Shown here piece after piece: positions 1 through 9,219 of a stretch of DNA of 64,000 nt. The stretch is from Bombella pluederhausensis (GTDB lineage: Bacteria > Pseudomonadota > Alphaproteobacteria > Acetobacterales > Acetobacteraceae): positions 1-64,000 of the forward strand of contig NZ_JANIDY010000001.1 in the NCBI RefSeq assembly GCF_026385525.1. The letters run 5' to 3'. The position numbers were made by a program, and so were the translations under genes. Positions within the stretch are counted from its first letter, which is position 1. Each line of letters opens with the position of its first letter. The notes below the pieces were generated by a model. The model was not told the origin of the DNA, made no database searches, and saw only the letters and a list, made by a program, of their open reading frames with translations.

Positions 1-3000
1 ACCCCATTACTGATATTGGTTGCACCAGTGTTGCTGTTATTGCCAGTGAGCGTTAGCGTACCCGTGCCAGTTTTGGTCAGGGAGCCTCCCTGACCGTTAG
101 CCTGTCCACCATCTTTGATGGATGCAGAAAGGGTATCGTCTTTATTCAGGGCACCCAATGTCAGTTGTTTGCTGCCGAGGTCAACTTCACCGGAACCGGA
201 GAGAGAACCGATGTTGATTCCATCCGCCTGTAGACCGGAAATATCGACCTTTGAACCATCTTTATTTGTGATGGTCGCATCTTTTGCGTCTGAATTGCCA
301 GTGAACAGGATACTGCCAGCGTTGGTGGTTGATGACGTACCAGCAGAACTTGAATCATTGAAGGTGATTACGCCACGGGTCGTATTTTCGATACTTGCCT
401 GGCCAGCTGTACTCTTTCCATTAAAGTTAATGGTCGCTGGTTTGGGGTCGTCAGGGTTTGCGTTTTTGATTGTTGCGCTGCCAGCCGAGCTGGTGCCATT
501 GAAGTTGATAACAGAGTTATCATTGTTTGTAATGGCTGCGTGATCTGCTGAGCTGTTGTTGTTAAAGTTCAGGACAGAGAAGTTATAGATATCTGTCTGA
601 TGGTAGCCAAGTGTTGCACCTGCGTTTGGATCATTATTAGTGCTACCATTCATATTAACGGTAGCACCTTTGTCTAAAACGATCCTACCGCCATGTGCTT
701 CAGAGCTTGAGTTACCAAAAGGCGTGGTACTATTGGCATTTACAATAAAGCTATCGGTACCTGTTGTAGGGTTGCCAGAAATACCTTTGATAACTGTATT
801 GCCCGTATATGTATTGTCTTTGTTCAGGTTGAGAACAGATGTTGTACCAACGCCGGCACCAACACTGTTCATGGCTTTGGTCTGCTTCTGAATCAGGTCT
901 TGAATTAAAGGATTCGGATTTTCGTCTGTGTAGCTTTTCTGAGAACTACTGACTACGAGTTGGCCGGGTCCTATAATGGAGCCGTTCAAAGTCCATGTAT
1001 TACCGAACAGATCAATATTCTGATCGTTGTTGGTGTCTGTATAATTTGTGTTTTTTCCAAGAATAATAGAGCGATTTGATGTAGTGTCCTTGCCAATTTG
1101 CAGGGTGCCACCATCAATATTTAAGGCTGTTCCAGATGCTCCAAGACTTTTGTCGGAAACAATTTCAAGCGTACCGCTATTTATGACAGTACCGCCATTA
1201 TAGTTATTGTCGCCTGAAAGGAGAAGTTTGCCTAAATCTGTCTTGACAAGTGTTGTAGGATTATTCGGATCATCCTTGATGTTGGTGCTGATGATGGCAA
1301 AAGTGCCAACACCCCACCCTGTGCCATTCCCAACACGGATGGTTGATATTTTGTTTGTCTTGTTGAAAATGTTGCCGGTTGATTGTTCATCAGTATTTTT
1401 GTTCGTAACAGACAGAAAAGACTCAGCTGAATCGTAATGATCATTACCATTCAGTGTAATGGAGCTGTTATTGTCACTTGGTTTTAGGATGAAAGGCTCA
1501 CCGACATCGCCTCCTTCCAGCGTGCGGCTGAACTGCATCCCACCGACCTCAACATTGCCTTTTACGGTGATGTCGTTGACATAGCCTGTCTCGGAAGCGG
1601 AGCCATGCCATGGCTGTTCAAAAATGGCGAAGTCGCCGTGGTGCCATGCTGCATTATCTGTACCACTGGCTGTTGTCCAGTTTGTGGAACTACCATCTCC
1701 CTGTTGCCAGGTGCCGGTGCCACCATGAACCTGCCCATCGGACTTAGTATTACTGCCATCCCAGAAAGATAAGTGATCCCCATTATTAGCGGTTGCCAAA
1801 GCAACCATGTGGTTACTGGTCTGGAGATTGTCTAGATTACTCTGTGTTTTCCCATCAATAATCAGAGAGAGATCGTGGGAATCATATTTCCCTGCGTATA
1901 TGTACAGAGACTGGACACCAGATCCCTGCTGTCCTGCAAGAGATGCTGTATTCAGTGTGCCGTTAAGGTTTAGATCGCCTTTAACAAGAATGATACCGTT
2001 GGCTTGTTTCCCAGAACCATTGATATCTGTTCCAGCAAAATCTGATACACCGTTAACGGTTAGGTTGCCAGAAATACCCAGTGTTGATGCATTATGATTA
2101 GGTAATCCAGGTGAAATAATCGCACCATCATCGATGGTTATGTTGGAGGTATGGTCATTGTTACCTATTGTTCCAACACCAGAAATTCTACCGCCTTTTT
2201 CAACGGTAACGTTATTTGTTCCAAGTACGTTTGTGTTGACATGAACGGTACTTCCATCCTTTACAGTCGTATTTCCTGTATAAGAGAAGTTTCCATCGTA
2301 GAGCTCAACTAGCCCGTTTGAAGTGGTTAGATTGGTATTACCTGTAATGGAACCGTTCAGAATTTCATGTGGACCTGCGATGCTGAGGGTGCCGCCATTG
2401 CCACTGACATTACCGCTGAATGTATCGTTGGCATTGGTTACGCTCAGGGTCTGCTTACCGAGGTTGATGGTGGCTGCACCATTGCCTCCGCCAAGCCTGT
2501 CAACAGCGATGATGTTGTTGGTATTGGAGATATCAAGTGCAGGAGTATTCCCATCGGTATTGTTGTTAAAGTTAAGATAGGTCGAGGGAGACAGGTTTGC
2601 ATTACCCGTCAGAATGAGATGACCATTTTGATTGATATTTGTATCGCCGGTGTAACCCTGTGCCTGTGTCAGAGTTTCTGTACCGCCAGAGACAGTAAGG
2701 CCGCCCTTGCCGGAAAGGACGCCATTATAGGTATCTTTGGCGTTGTTCAGATTTAACGTGCCATCCAGTCCACCAGCGGCATTGCCAGAGAGAGAGCCAA
2801 CTATGGAGCCTGCACTGGTTACATTGAAGCTGCCACCATTGGCAGCCAATGTACCCTTTATGGTGTTACCATCAAGTGTCAGGGTGCCATCATTTTGTGT
2901 AATATTGCCGGATACGGTATTTCCGCTTCCCAGTGTCATGGTGCTGCTGTTGGTGGCGGAGCTGATGGAGCCGCCTGTAGCGGTCAGGGTAGCGCCATTG

Positions 3001-5609
3001 GCATTCTTAACATCGCCAACATCGCTGTTCGTCAGAGAAGACTTGCCAGCATTATTATTTAGGCTATTTAATTTTCCACCCGTTGTATTGAGTGTGGCGT
3101 TATTTGTAACATCGCCTGTATTTGTGTTCTGTAATGTTGCTGTTCCAGAATTATTATCGAGCGCACCTAATGTGCTGTTGCTAGCATTAAGCGTGTTAGT
3201 GTTTGTTGTCTTCTGGGTAACGCTACCACCATTCTCAATGGTGGTGGTCCCTTGGTTGTTGAGTGCACTGGCAAGAGAGCCGCCGCTGAGATCAAGGGTT
3301 GCACCCTGGCTGACTGTGGTGTCGCCAGTGTAACTATTATTGCCGGTGAGTTTTTGCGAACCACTGGTAATATTCAGACCGCCTGTGCCTGAGATAGAAC
3401 CAGCGTAATCGGAATAAGAACTATTTTGTAGGTTAAGTGTGTTGTTACCAAGTTTGATAAGTGCTCCTGATCCGTATGGTGCGGTATATCCCAGCCCAGC
3501 AATTGTAATGGAATGTGTAACACCAGAGAGGTCTAGAATAGGTGCTCCATTGAGCAGGTTAACAACGGTCTTATCAGATAGGTTGGCATCACCTGTAAGG
3601 GCCAGAGTAGCCCCGTTCTTGACTTCTGTATTACCTGTATAAGTTTGTGCCTTGGTGAGGGTTTCTGTGCCACCAGTAACTGTCAGTCCACCAGTGCCGG
3701 ATAGTACACCGTCATAGGTAGTGTTCTGCGCGTTGGTCAGGTCTAATGTGCCGTTTAAAGTACCATCGAGGCCGCCCGTGAGGGAGCCAACCTTGGAACC
3801 AGAGCTGGTTACATTAAAGGAACCATTATTGGCGGCTAATGTGCCGTTGATTGTATTTCCATCTAATGTCAGCGTACCAGCCTGTTGGGTGACATCACCG
3901 GATACAGTGCTGCCGTTACCCAATGTCATGGTACCATTATTGGTAACAGAGGAGAGTGTGCCGCCTGTGGCAGTCATGGTACCATTATTGGTAACAGAGG
4001 AGAGCGTGCCGCCTGTGGCAGTCAGGGTACCTGTGTTTGTAGTCGTGCCCGCAATGGTAGCCTTGTCAGTGATGGTAGAAGTACCATGATTGATTAAGGC
4101 CCCAGCGAGAGAACCGCTGAGATTCAGGCCAGCATTCTGGCTGACTGTGGTATCGCCTGTATAGCTGTTAGTGCCAGAGAGAGCCTGTGATCCGCTGGTG
4201 ATATTCAGGCCACCCGTGCCAGAGATAGCGCCAGAGTAGCTGTTATCATTGCCATCGTTCTGGATAGTGAGGGTATTGCTACCGAGTTTGACCAGGCCAC
4301 CAGAACCCCAGCTTAGACCAGCAAGGGTGATAGAACGTGTTGCTCCAGAAATATCCAGTGTGGACGGGCTGTCAGGGCGACCATCAAGGAGGTTAACATG
4401 GGTCTTTTCAGAAAGACCTGCGTTATTGCCTGTGAGGGCCAACGTCCCTCCGCCAGTGACACCTGTGTATCCTGTGTAGGCCTGTTGATTGGTCAGTGTT
4501 TCCTTGCCGCCGCTGATGAGCAGCTGTCCTGTACCAGATAAAACACCATCATACTGGCCATTGGCATGATTCAGAGTGAGTATACCCTGCAAGCCGTCCT
4601 GCGCACTGTTGGCAGAACCGGTCAGGGAGCCGATGGTGGAGCCATTGCCGGTAACGGTGAACTGACCACCATTGGCAGCCAGCGTACCGCCGATGCTGTT
4701 GCCATCCAGTGTCAGGCTACCAGCACTCTGTGTAACATCGCCGGATACAGCGTTTCCGCCTTTCAGCGTCATGGTGCCGCTGTTGGTGGCGGAGCCGATG
4801 GAGCCACCTGTAGCGGTCAGGGTACCTGTGTTGGTAGCGGTACCGCTGACTTTGCCGCCATTGATGTTGGTTGTGCCATCGTTTGTAAGGTTGCCAGCAA
4901 CTGCACCGCTGAGATTCAGGCCTGCATTCTGCTTGACGGTGGTGTCACCCGTGTAGCTGTTGGCGCCAGAAAGAGCCTGTGTACCACCAGAGACAGTCAG
5001 GCCACCTGTGCCGGAGATGGTGCCAGAATAGTCGTTGCTGGGGTCAGCATTGGTCAGTTCAAGTGTCTTGCCTGCGAGGACGACATCCCCGGCACCTGCA
5101 AGTGCTTTGATCGAAGGATCATTATTTGTTTGACTTACATCGAACTTTGAGTTTTTATTGACACTGACCACGCTGGAAGACGCAATGCTCCCAGCACCGG
5201 AGAGGGCAAGGGTACCCTGCTGGATGTCAGTCGAGCCCGTATATGTGTTCTGGGCTGAGAAAATAGTCGTGCCGGGGCCATCCTGAAGGACGGAGAGAGG
5301 GGTCGTCCCATCCTGCAGGGGGGTGGATACAGTTAGAGTCTGGTCGGCGGCTGGGGCATATGTCTGCTGGTTGTTGTTCTGCTGCTCAGTGGTCGTATCT
5401 TCAGCTCGTGCGGATGTAGACGTGATGGAGAGCGAGGAAACGCCTGCCAGCAGCATAGCGAGACTTGCTGAGAACTTAAGATACTTAGAGCGGCTCTGCT
5501 TTTTTCTTAGCTCGGTAATGTGGCTGAGGTCGTGGAAGGCAGCGGACAGGCCGGAATTAACCTGCATGGAAGATAAAACCGCATCATGAGATGTGCGTTT
5601 CTTTTTCAC
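1..5609 (-). CDS. Giant autotransporter adhesin with PATR-type repeats (5' part, cut by the window edge)
   Basis: The frame is open for 1869 codons from a GTG at 5609 to the left edge, so the C-terminus, including any beta-barrel, lies outside the window. The GTG has an AAAGG Shine-Dalgarno 8 nt upstream; the first ATG (5567) has none as good. The N-terminus is a long, extended signal sequence: a basic start (KKKR), a 40-residue linker, a hydrophobic core (SASLAMLLAGVSSLS) and a probable cleavage site after SARA near residue 67. The rest is a low-complexity passenger rich in Gly, Thr, Ser and Asn, with recurring SGTGGL, NSYTGDTTV and GTLTLTGNN motifs typical of autotransporter-associated beta-strand repeats, which fold as a beta-solenoid on the cell surface. 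A segment near 1610-1800 with WDG and WQQGDG resembles the linker seen in such adhesins. The role is probably attachment or biofilm formation. Product class is firm; the ligand is unknown. Confidence 0.9.
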   Translation of the reverse strand, partial: MKKKRTSHDAVLSSMQVNSGLSAAFHDLSHITELRKKQSRSKYLKFSASLAMLLAGVSSLSITSTSARAEDTTTEQQNNNQQTYAPAADQTLTVSTPLQDGTTPLSVLQDGPGTTIFSAQNTYTGSTDIQQGTLALSGAGSIASSSVVSVNKNSKFDVSQTNNDPSIKALAGAGDVVLAGKTLELTNADPSNDYSGTISGTGGLTVSGGTQALSGANSYTGDTTVKQNAGLNLSGAVAGNLTNDGTTNINGGKVSGTATNTGTLTATGGSIGSATNSGTMTLKGGNAVSGDVTQSAGSLTLDGNSIGGTLAANGGQFTVTGNGSTIGSLTGSANSAQDGLQGILTLNHANGQYDGVLSGTGQLLISGGKETLTNQQAYTGYTGVTGGGTLALTGNNAGLSEKTHVNLLDGRPDSPSTLDISGATRSITLAGLSWGSGGLVKLGSNTLTIQNDGNDNSYSGAISGTGGLNITSGSQALSGTNSYTGDTTVSQNAGLNLSGSLAGALINHGTSTITDKATIAGTTTNTGTLTATGGTLSSVTNNGTMTATGGTLSSVTNNGTMTLGNGSTVSGDVTQQAGTLTLDGNTINGTLAANNGSFNVTSSGSKVGSLTGGLDGTLNGTLDLTNAQNTTYDGVLSGTGGLTVTGGTETLTKAQTYTGNTEVKNGATLALTGDANLSDKTVVNLLNGAPILDLSGVTHSITIAGLGYTAPYGSGALIKLGNNTLNLQNSSYSDYAGSISGTGGLNITSGSQKLTGNNSYTGDTTVSQGATLDLSGGSLASALNNQGTTTIENGGSVTQKTTNTNTLNASNSTLGALDNNSGTATLQNTNTGDVTNNATLNTTGGKLNSLNNNAGKSSLTNSDVGDVKNANGATLTATGGSISSATNSSTMTLGSGNTVSGNITQNDGTLTLDGNTIKGTLAANGGSFNVTSAGSIVGSLSGNAAGGLDGTLNLNNAKDTYNGVLSGKGGLTVSGGTETLTQAQGYTGDTNINQNGHLILTGNANLSPSTYLNFNNNTDGNTPALDISNTNNIIAVDRLGGGNGAATINLGKQTLSVTNANDTFSGNVSGNGGTLSIAGPHEILNGSITGNTNLTTSNGLVELYDGNFSYTGNTTVKDGSTVHVNTNVLGTNNVTVEKGGRISGVGTIGNNDHTSNITIDDGAIISPGLPNHNASTLGISGNLTVNGVSDFAGTDINGSGKQANGIILVKGDLNLNGTLNTASLAGQQGSGVQSLYIYAGKYDSHDLSLIIDGKTQSNLDNLQTSNHMVALATANNGDHLSFWDGSNTKSDGQVHGGTGTWQQGDGSSTNWTTASGTDNAAWHHGDFAIFEQPWHGSASETGYVNDITVKGNVEVGGMQFSRTLEGGDVGEPFILKPSDNNSSITLNGNDHYDSAESFLSVTNKNTDEQSTGNIFNKTNKISTIRVGNGTGWGVGTFAIISTNIKDDPNNPTTLVKTDLGKLLLSGDNNYNGGTVINSGTLEIVSDKSLGASGTALNIDGGTLQIGKDTTSNRSIILGKNTNYTDTNNDQNIDLFGNTWTLNGSIIGPGQLVVSSSQKSYTDENPNPLIQDLIQKQTKAMNSVGAGVGTTSVLNLNKDNTYTGNTVIKGISGNPTTGTDSFIVNANSTTPFGNSSSEAHGGRIVLDKGATVNMNGSTNNDPNAGATLGYHQTDIYNFSVLNFNNNSSADHAAITNNDNSVINFNGTSSAGSATIKNANPDDPKPATINFNGKSTAGQASIENTTRGVITFNDSSSAGTSSTTNAGSILFTGNSDAKDATITNKDGSKVDISGLQADGINIGSLSGSGEVDLGSKQLTLGALNKDDTLSASIKDGGQANGQGGSLTKTGTGTLTLTGNNSNTGATNISNG
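2600..5030 (-). repeat. Three degenerate ~800-bp modules inside the autotransporter
   Basis: Three successive modules start near 5030, 4235 and 3400. Each opens with an SGTGGL...NSYTGDTTV block and contains a second VLSG(T/K)G...YTG block roughly 480, 520 and 680 bases further on. Between the two blocks come LDGN-(S/T)-I-(G/N/K)-GTLAAN and a GSLTG or GSLSG segment. The third module is longer because of an Asn/Thr-rich insertion around 2990-3240. The copies differ in many codons, so the amplification is old and has diverged. Confidence 0.75.
3928..4023 (-). repeat. 48-bp tandem duplication (two copies, one mismatch) in the autotransporter
   Basis: Positions 3928-3975 and 3976-4023 are identical except for one base (t versus c in the gagagYgtg segment). 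The 48-bp unit is 16 codons, so the frame is kept and the passenger gains one 16-residue turn (TATGGTLSSVTNNGTM). The flanking copies of the same motif are much more diverged, so this duplication is recent. Confidence 0.85.
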
Positions 5610-6006
5610 GGTTCGCGCCTTTCAGAGAGGAACTCTTGTTGAATGAATACGAAGATGTCAGGAGGCAGGCAGAGCGGTCGCAGACCATGGCCGCACAGCT
5701 ACCTCAGTTTTTCAGCAAGTAAAAAAATATTAAGATAAGGTCAATGCATATTTAACAGGTGGTAAACGTATTGTGAGGCAGCTCTTTTTCCCCTGAAGAC
5801 AGGGAGTTGCCTAATGACGTTTCATGACATTCTGGGAGCGTAGTGTGACAGTAACAGCATGGCCTGAAGGCTGTGCCCTCAGGTAAAGACCCGTCTCTAT
5901 TGCAAATAGAGCAGTATTTGGTAAGAAGATCACATCATCTATAAATGACGTTTACCAATAAAGAAGCTGTTTTTTCTGTAATCTGCCTTTTAAATGCCGA
6001 AGGCGT
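5610..6006 (-). promoter_or_regulatory. Autotransporter upstream region with weak promoter candidate
   Basis: This AT-rich gap of about 400 bases lies between tRNA-Glu and the autotransporter start, and I see no gene in it. On the minus strand TTGACC (5744-5739) lies 17 nt before TACTTG (5721-5716). The -35 match is good and the -10 match is poor. It would give a leader of roughly 100 nt. No riboswitch or clear operator was recognised. Confidence 0.25.
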
Positions 6007-6082
6007 TGGCGTCCCGTACGGGATTCGAACCCGTGTTGCCGCCGTGAGAGGGCGGTGTCCTAGGCCTCTAGACGAACGGGAC
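6007..6082 (-). tRNA. tRNA-Glu (anticodon CTC), CCA encoded
   Basis: The 76-nt cloverleaf reads 5'->3' on the minus strand. The acceptor strand GTCCCGT pairs with ACGGGAC, the anticodon stem CCGCC/GGCGG carries the loop CTCTCAC with anticodon CTC, and the T arm carries GGTTCGAATCC. The discriminator base is G and CCA is encoded (complement of 6007-6009). It lies between the autotransporter and the his operon. No integrase or duplicated 3' end is visible, so nothing indicates use as an attachment site. Confidence 0.96.
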
Positions 6083-6149
6083 TAAAGGCGTGAGCTCTCT
6101 CTAGAGGGATCAGCAGGAGAGCGCAAGGGGGGATAAAGCATATTTTTAC

Positions 6150-6177
6150 AAAAAAGCCCCCATATGAAGGGGGCTTT
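6150..6177 (-). terminator. Rho-independent terminator after the his/HIT operon
   Basis: On the minus strand the stem AAAGCCCCC / GGGGGCTTT (loop 6162-6168) runs into a U tract given by the A run at 6150-6155. It lies 35 nt past the stop of the HIT gene and closes the his operon. On the plus strand the tail is only TTTC, so it works mainly for minus-strand transcripts. Confidence 0.85.
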
Positions 6178-6211
6178 CTCATAATGATGGATTGTTCCGT
6201 TTTAGGCTATG

Positions 6212-6595
6212 TCAGCCTTTCTGGGAGGAAAGGACTGGACCAAGGGGACGTCCACCGAGAAGATGAACGTGGAAATGGGGCACTTCCTGCCCGCTATCAG
6301 GGCCGGAATTGCTGACCATGCGGAAGCCGCTTGGGATAAGTGACTGCTCGGCAGAAATCTTGTCGACCAGCTTCCAGAAATCCAGAATCTCCTCATTGCT
6401 CGCACGGGAGATGAAGTCATGCAGGTCCGTGTACGCCCCACGGGGAATGACCAACACATGAATCGGTGCAAGAGGGGAAATATCGTAGAAGGCGAAAGCG
6501 TGCTTGCTGTCGCAGACACGTTCGGCAGGAATCTCCCCTCGCAGAATCTTGGCGAAGACGTTGTTGGGGTCGTAAGCGGGATTGGATGTCGGCAT
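6212..6595 (-). CDS. HIT-family nucleotide-binding protein (Hint/HinT-like)
   Basis: This 127-residue protein has the histidine triad H107-F-H109-V-H111 followed by LLGG, preceded by the SNSGPDSGQEVPH segment typical of Hint-type phosphoramidate/AMP-lysine hydrolases. Length matches the family. The start was chosen at MPTSNP because GAGGAG lies about 9 nt upstream; the open frame continues further 5' but into a non-conserved, proline-rich stretch that overlaps hisE. It is the last gene of the his operon, next to hisE, an arrangement I associate with acetic acid bacteria. The physiological substrate is unknown. Confidence 0.92.
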   Translation of the reverse strand: MPTSNPAYDPNNVFAKILRGEIPAERVCDSKHAFAFYDISPLAPIHVLVIPRGAYTDLHDFISRASNEEILDFWKLVDKISAEQSLIPSGFRMVSNSGPDSGQEVPHFHVHLLGGRPLGPVLSSQKG

Positions 6596-6686
6596 AAGAT
6601 GGGCTCCTCCTCTTGCTTCCATGATTGGGGGGTGGGGTAGGGGGAAGTCAAGGGGAGGGACGGCAACCCATCCATGAGCTCCAAGA

Positions 6687-7046
6687 TCAGACGGACGGCT
6701 TGGGGCGGGAGGCTTTTTCTTCAATGCCACTGGTGCCTTCACGGCGTTCCAGTTCTGCCCAGACATCTGCCGGGTCAATCCCGGCATCAACCCACATGAC
6801 AATCAGATGATACAGAACGTCCGCACTCTCACTGATGAGCGCTTTGCGGTCTCCGTGAATGGCTTCAATGACACATTCAACCGCTTCCTCGCCGAATTTC
6901 TGGGCGATCTTGCTTCTGCCCCGTGCCATAAGGCGGGCTGAATGGCTGACGGAAGGGGATGCCCCCTTGCGGGCCGTGACGGTATGGTAGAGCCGTTCCA
7001 GAACAGGCTGGCAGCGTTCACGGGCTTTTGTGTTATCCTGTGGCAT
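6687..7046 (-). CDS. hisE: Phosphoribosyl-ATP pyrophosphatase
   Basis: HisE hydrolyses phosphoribosyl-ATP to phosphoribosyl-AMP, the second step of histidine synthesis. The sequence carries the all-alpha MazG-like core: [17 protein letters not shown], then ESADVLYHL with the metal-binding Glu and Asp residues. The chosen ATG (7046) gives 119 residues and has AAGGA upstream; in-frame ATGs at 7067 and 7076 are possible. A separate hisE, not fused to hisI, is usual in alphaproteobacteria. It follows hisF by about 40 nt in the same operon. Confidence 0.92.
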   Translation of the reverse strand: MPQDNTKARERCQPVLERLYHTVTARKGASPSVSHSARLMARGRSKIAQKFGEEAVECVIEAIHGDRKALISESADVLYHLIVMWVDAGIDPADVWAELERREGTSGIEEKASRPKPSV

Positions 7047-7086
7047 ATCGTTCTTATCCTTGTTCATGCCGGTCATGAGGGGGCAA

Positions 7087-7848
7087 CTAGCGTCCGAGCC
7101 GGACAGGTAGCTGGGCATCATGCAGGGCCTGTTTGACCTCGCTGATCTTGAACTGGCCAAAATGGAACACGCTAGCGGCCAGAAGCCCGCTGGCCCCGGC
7201 CTGTGCGCCTTCTACAAAGTGCTCCAGCTCACCAACGCCACCAGAGGCGATGACGGGAACAGGAACACGTTTGCAGACCGTCTTCAGTAGATCAAGGTCA
7301 AAACCTGACCGGGTGCCGTCACGGTCCATGCTGGTGAGCAGGATTTCTCCGGCGCCACGACTAGCCATCTGTTCAGCCCAGGCAACAGCATCCAGCCCGG
7401 TGGGTTCACGCCCTCCCTTGGCATAGACTTCCCATCCGCCACGGCCATTAGAGCGGGCATCTATGGCGACCACGATGCACTGGCTGCCGAAGCGCTCTGC
7501 GGCCTCGTTGATGAGCTCTGGCGTGCGGATGGCGGCGGAGTTGATAGCGCATTTGTCAGCACCGCTCAGCAGCAGCTTGCGGATGTCCGCACAGCTGCGC
7601 ACACCACCACCTACGGTCAGGGGAAGGCAGATTTCTGCGGCTGTGCGTTCCACAACGTCAAAAATGGTTTCCCGATTGTCGGAGCTGGCCGTGATGTCCA
7701 GAAAGGTCAGCTCATCGGCACCGGCGGCGTCATAGAGGCGGGCCTGTTCCACCGGATCACCAGCATCCCGCAGCGAGACGAAATTGACGCCTTTGACGAC
7801 CCGGCCGTCACAGACATCAAGGCACGGAATGACCCGTAATTTCAGCAT
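7087..7848 (-). CDS. hisF: Imidazole glycerol phosphate synthase, cyclase subunit
   Basis: HisF is the (beta-alpha)8 cyclase that combines PRFAR with ammonia from HisH to give imidazole glycerol phosphate and AICAR. The catalytic Asp residues are visible at D11 (RVIPCLDV) and D130 (VVAIDAR), with phosphate-binding GGG (80-82) and ASGGVG motifs. At 253 residues it has normal length. Its ATG overlaps the hisA stop (7842-7848), which suggests translational coupling. Confidence 0.97.
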   Translation of the reverse strand: MLKLRVIPCLDVCDGRVVKGVNFVSLRDAGDPVEQARLYDAAGADELTFLDITASSDNRETIFDVVERTAAEICLPLTVGGGVRSCADIRKLLLSGADKCAINSAAIRTPELINEAAERFGSQCIVVAIDARSNGRGGWEVYAKGGREPTGLDAVAWAEQMASRGAGEILLTSMDRDGTRSGFDLDLLKTVCKRVPVPVIASGGVGELEHFVEGAQAGASGLLAASVFHFGQFKISEVKQALHDAQLPVRLGR

Positions 7849-9206
7849 GAGCCCCCCAGTACGTCCAGTGCTTCCGGCAGGCTGACCCGCCCGTCATACA
7901 GGGCACGGCCTACGATGACGCCCGTGATGCCGGGAGCTTCTTTTGCCGCTTCCCGCAGGGCACGGAGGTGATCCAGCGTACCAACGCCACCGCTGGCGAT
8001 GATGGGTACGGAAACATGCTGGGCCAGAGCGACCGTCTGCTCAATATCCAGCCCTTCCAGCATACCGTCACGGGTGATTTCGGTGAAGATGATGCCTGCG
8101 ACCCCGGCATCCTCCATGCGGCGGGCAAGGTCTGTCGTGGTGAGCTCGGACACTTCGGCCCAGCCTTCCGTGGCGACACGGCCCTGTCGGGCATCAATGC
8201 CAGCGATCACCTTGCCCGGCCATGCACGAGCGGCCTGACGGACAAGGTCCGGGTCCTTCACGGCGGCAGAGCCTAGAATGACACGGCTGACACCGGCTTC
8301 CAGCCAGCGCTCGATGGTTTTCATGTCCCGCAGGCCACCGCCAAGCTGCACGGGCAGGGACGTGTTGGCGATGATGCCTTCTACGGCTTTCACATTGGCG
8401 GAACGGCCTGCAAAGGCGCCATCAAGGTCCACGATGTGGAGGTGGCGGCACCCAGCTTCTTCAAACAGCTTTGCCTGAGCTGGCGGATTGTCGGAATAAT
8501 GAGTGGCGTCATTCATTTCACCCTGACGTAGCCGTACACAGGCTCCGCCTTTGAGGTCGATGGCTGGATAAAGTGTCAGGGAGGGATGTGTGGTCATGGT
8601 CTGCTCAGGTTCGTGGTGGGACATGGTGACGGGCATATCGGCCGGTTGCCACTGCATGGCTCTGTCAGCCGGGACGAGAAGCTTGGAAAAGAACAGCCCG
8701 CGGACTGTTCTATCTCCGATTCGGGCGAAATAAGGGTGCGTACCCCAATGGGTGAAGCCAAAATTATGGAGAAGGGCAATGGCGTCATGCAGTGTTTCAC
8801 GGACACGACAGTCCAACGCCTTGGCACCACGGGCCTGAGCACGCTCAATGAGGGCGCTTAGGAGCAGGTTCCCCACACCTTTTCCCTGTTCGTATGGTAC
8901 AATGAAAAAGGCGGTGATGGAGGCGCTGGTACCGTAGATTTCGGAGCCATGTGCGGCGTGGGCTAGAATGGCGGCCCCGCATATGCTGCCATCTGGTGAG
9001 CGGGCAATGAACACGTCACGGTCGGGAACGAGTAGGAGTCCCTCAAAAAAACGCCGTAAAACGCCACTTTCTGGCGGTGTGTGCCAGTCAAACACGCCTT
9101 CTGAAAGAATGGCGGCGGTGGTGCTTTCTATGAGGCTCTCCAGGTCATCCTCGCTGATGGTATGACCTAGACGCTCTGTACGGTATCCTTCAGCAATCTG
9201 TGTCAT
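7842..9206 (-). CDS. hisA: GNAT acetyltransferase-HisA fusion (ProFAR isomerase)
   Basis: One 454-residue open frame joins two domains. Residues 1-185 form a GNAT acetyltransferase: the acetyl-CoA loop is [11 protein letters not shown] (106-116), followed by ALLHNFGF. Residues about 208-454 are a full-length HisA barrel with catalytic D217 ([10 protein letters not shown]) and D338 (GIDAR), and phosphate-binding QLGGGLR and ASGGVG. HisA isomerises ProFAR to PRFAR. An in-frame ATG at 8597 (M204, MTTHPS) would give a normal stand-alone HisA, but I see no good ribosome-binding site before it. No stop separates the domains. The acetyltransferase substrate is unknown. The gene sits between hisH (13-nt gap) and hisF. 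Confidence 0.9.
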   Translation of the reverse strand: MTQIAEGYRTERLGHTISEDDLESLIESTTAAILSEGVFDWHTPPESGVLRRFFEGLLLVPDRDVFIARSPDGSICGAAILAHAAHGSEIYGTSASITAFFIVPYEQGKGVGNLLLSALIERAQARGAKALDCRVRETLHDAIALLHNFGFTHWGTHPYFARIGDRTVRGLFFSKLLVPADRAMQWQPADMPVTMSHHEPEQTMTTHPSLTLYPAIDLKGGACVRLRQGEMNDATHYSDNPPAQAKLFEEAGCRHLHIVDLDGAFAGRSANVKAVEGIIANTSLPVQLGGGLRDMKTIERWLEAGVSRVILGSAAVKDPDLVRQAARAWPGKVIAGIDARQGRVATEGWAEVSELTTTDLARRMEDAGVAGIIFTEITRDGMLEGLDIEQTVALAQHVSVPIIASGGVGTLDHLRALREAAKEAPGITGVIVGRALYDGRVSLPEALDVLGGSC

Positions 9207-9219
9207 GGCCGTGCCTGCA

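Noticed and set aside
2737-3333. A 198-codon plus-strand open frame across the autotransporter region (others at 4566-5150, 3721-4089)
   Set aside because: These are antisense shadows of the repeat-rich minus-strand gene; the product is a low-complexity hydrophobic string with no domain and the minus frame is unbroken.
3928-4023. The short tandem repeats as a CRISPR array
   Set aside because: The units are directly adjacent with no spacers, number two, and lie inside a coding frame.
6007-6082. tRNA-Glu as a phage attachment site
   Set aside because: No integrase, no duplicated tRNA 3' end and no phage genes nearby; the phage block begins more than 43 kb away.
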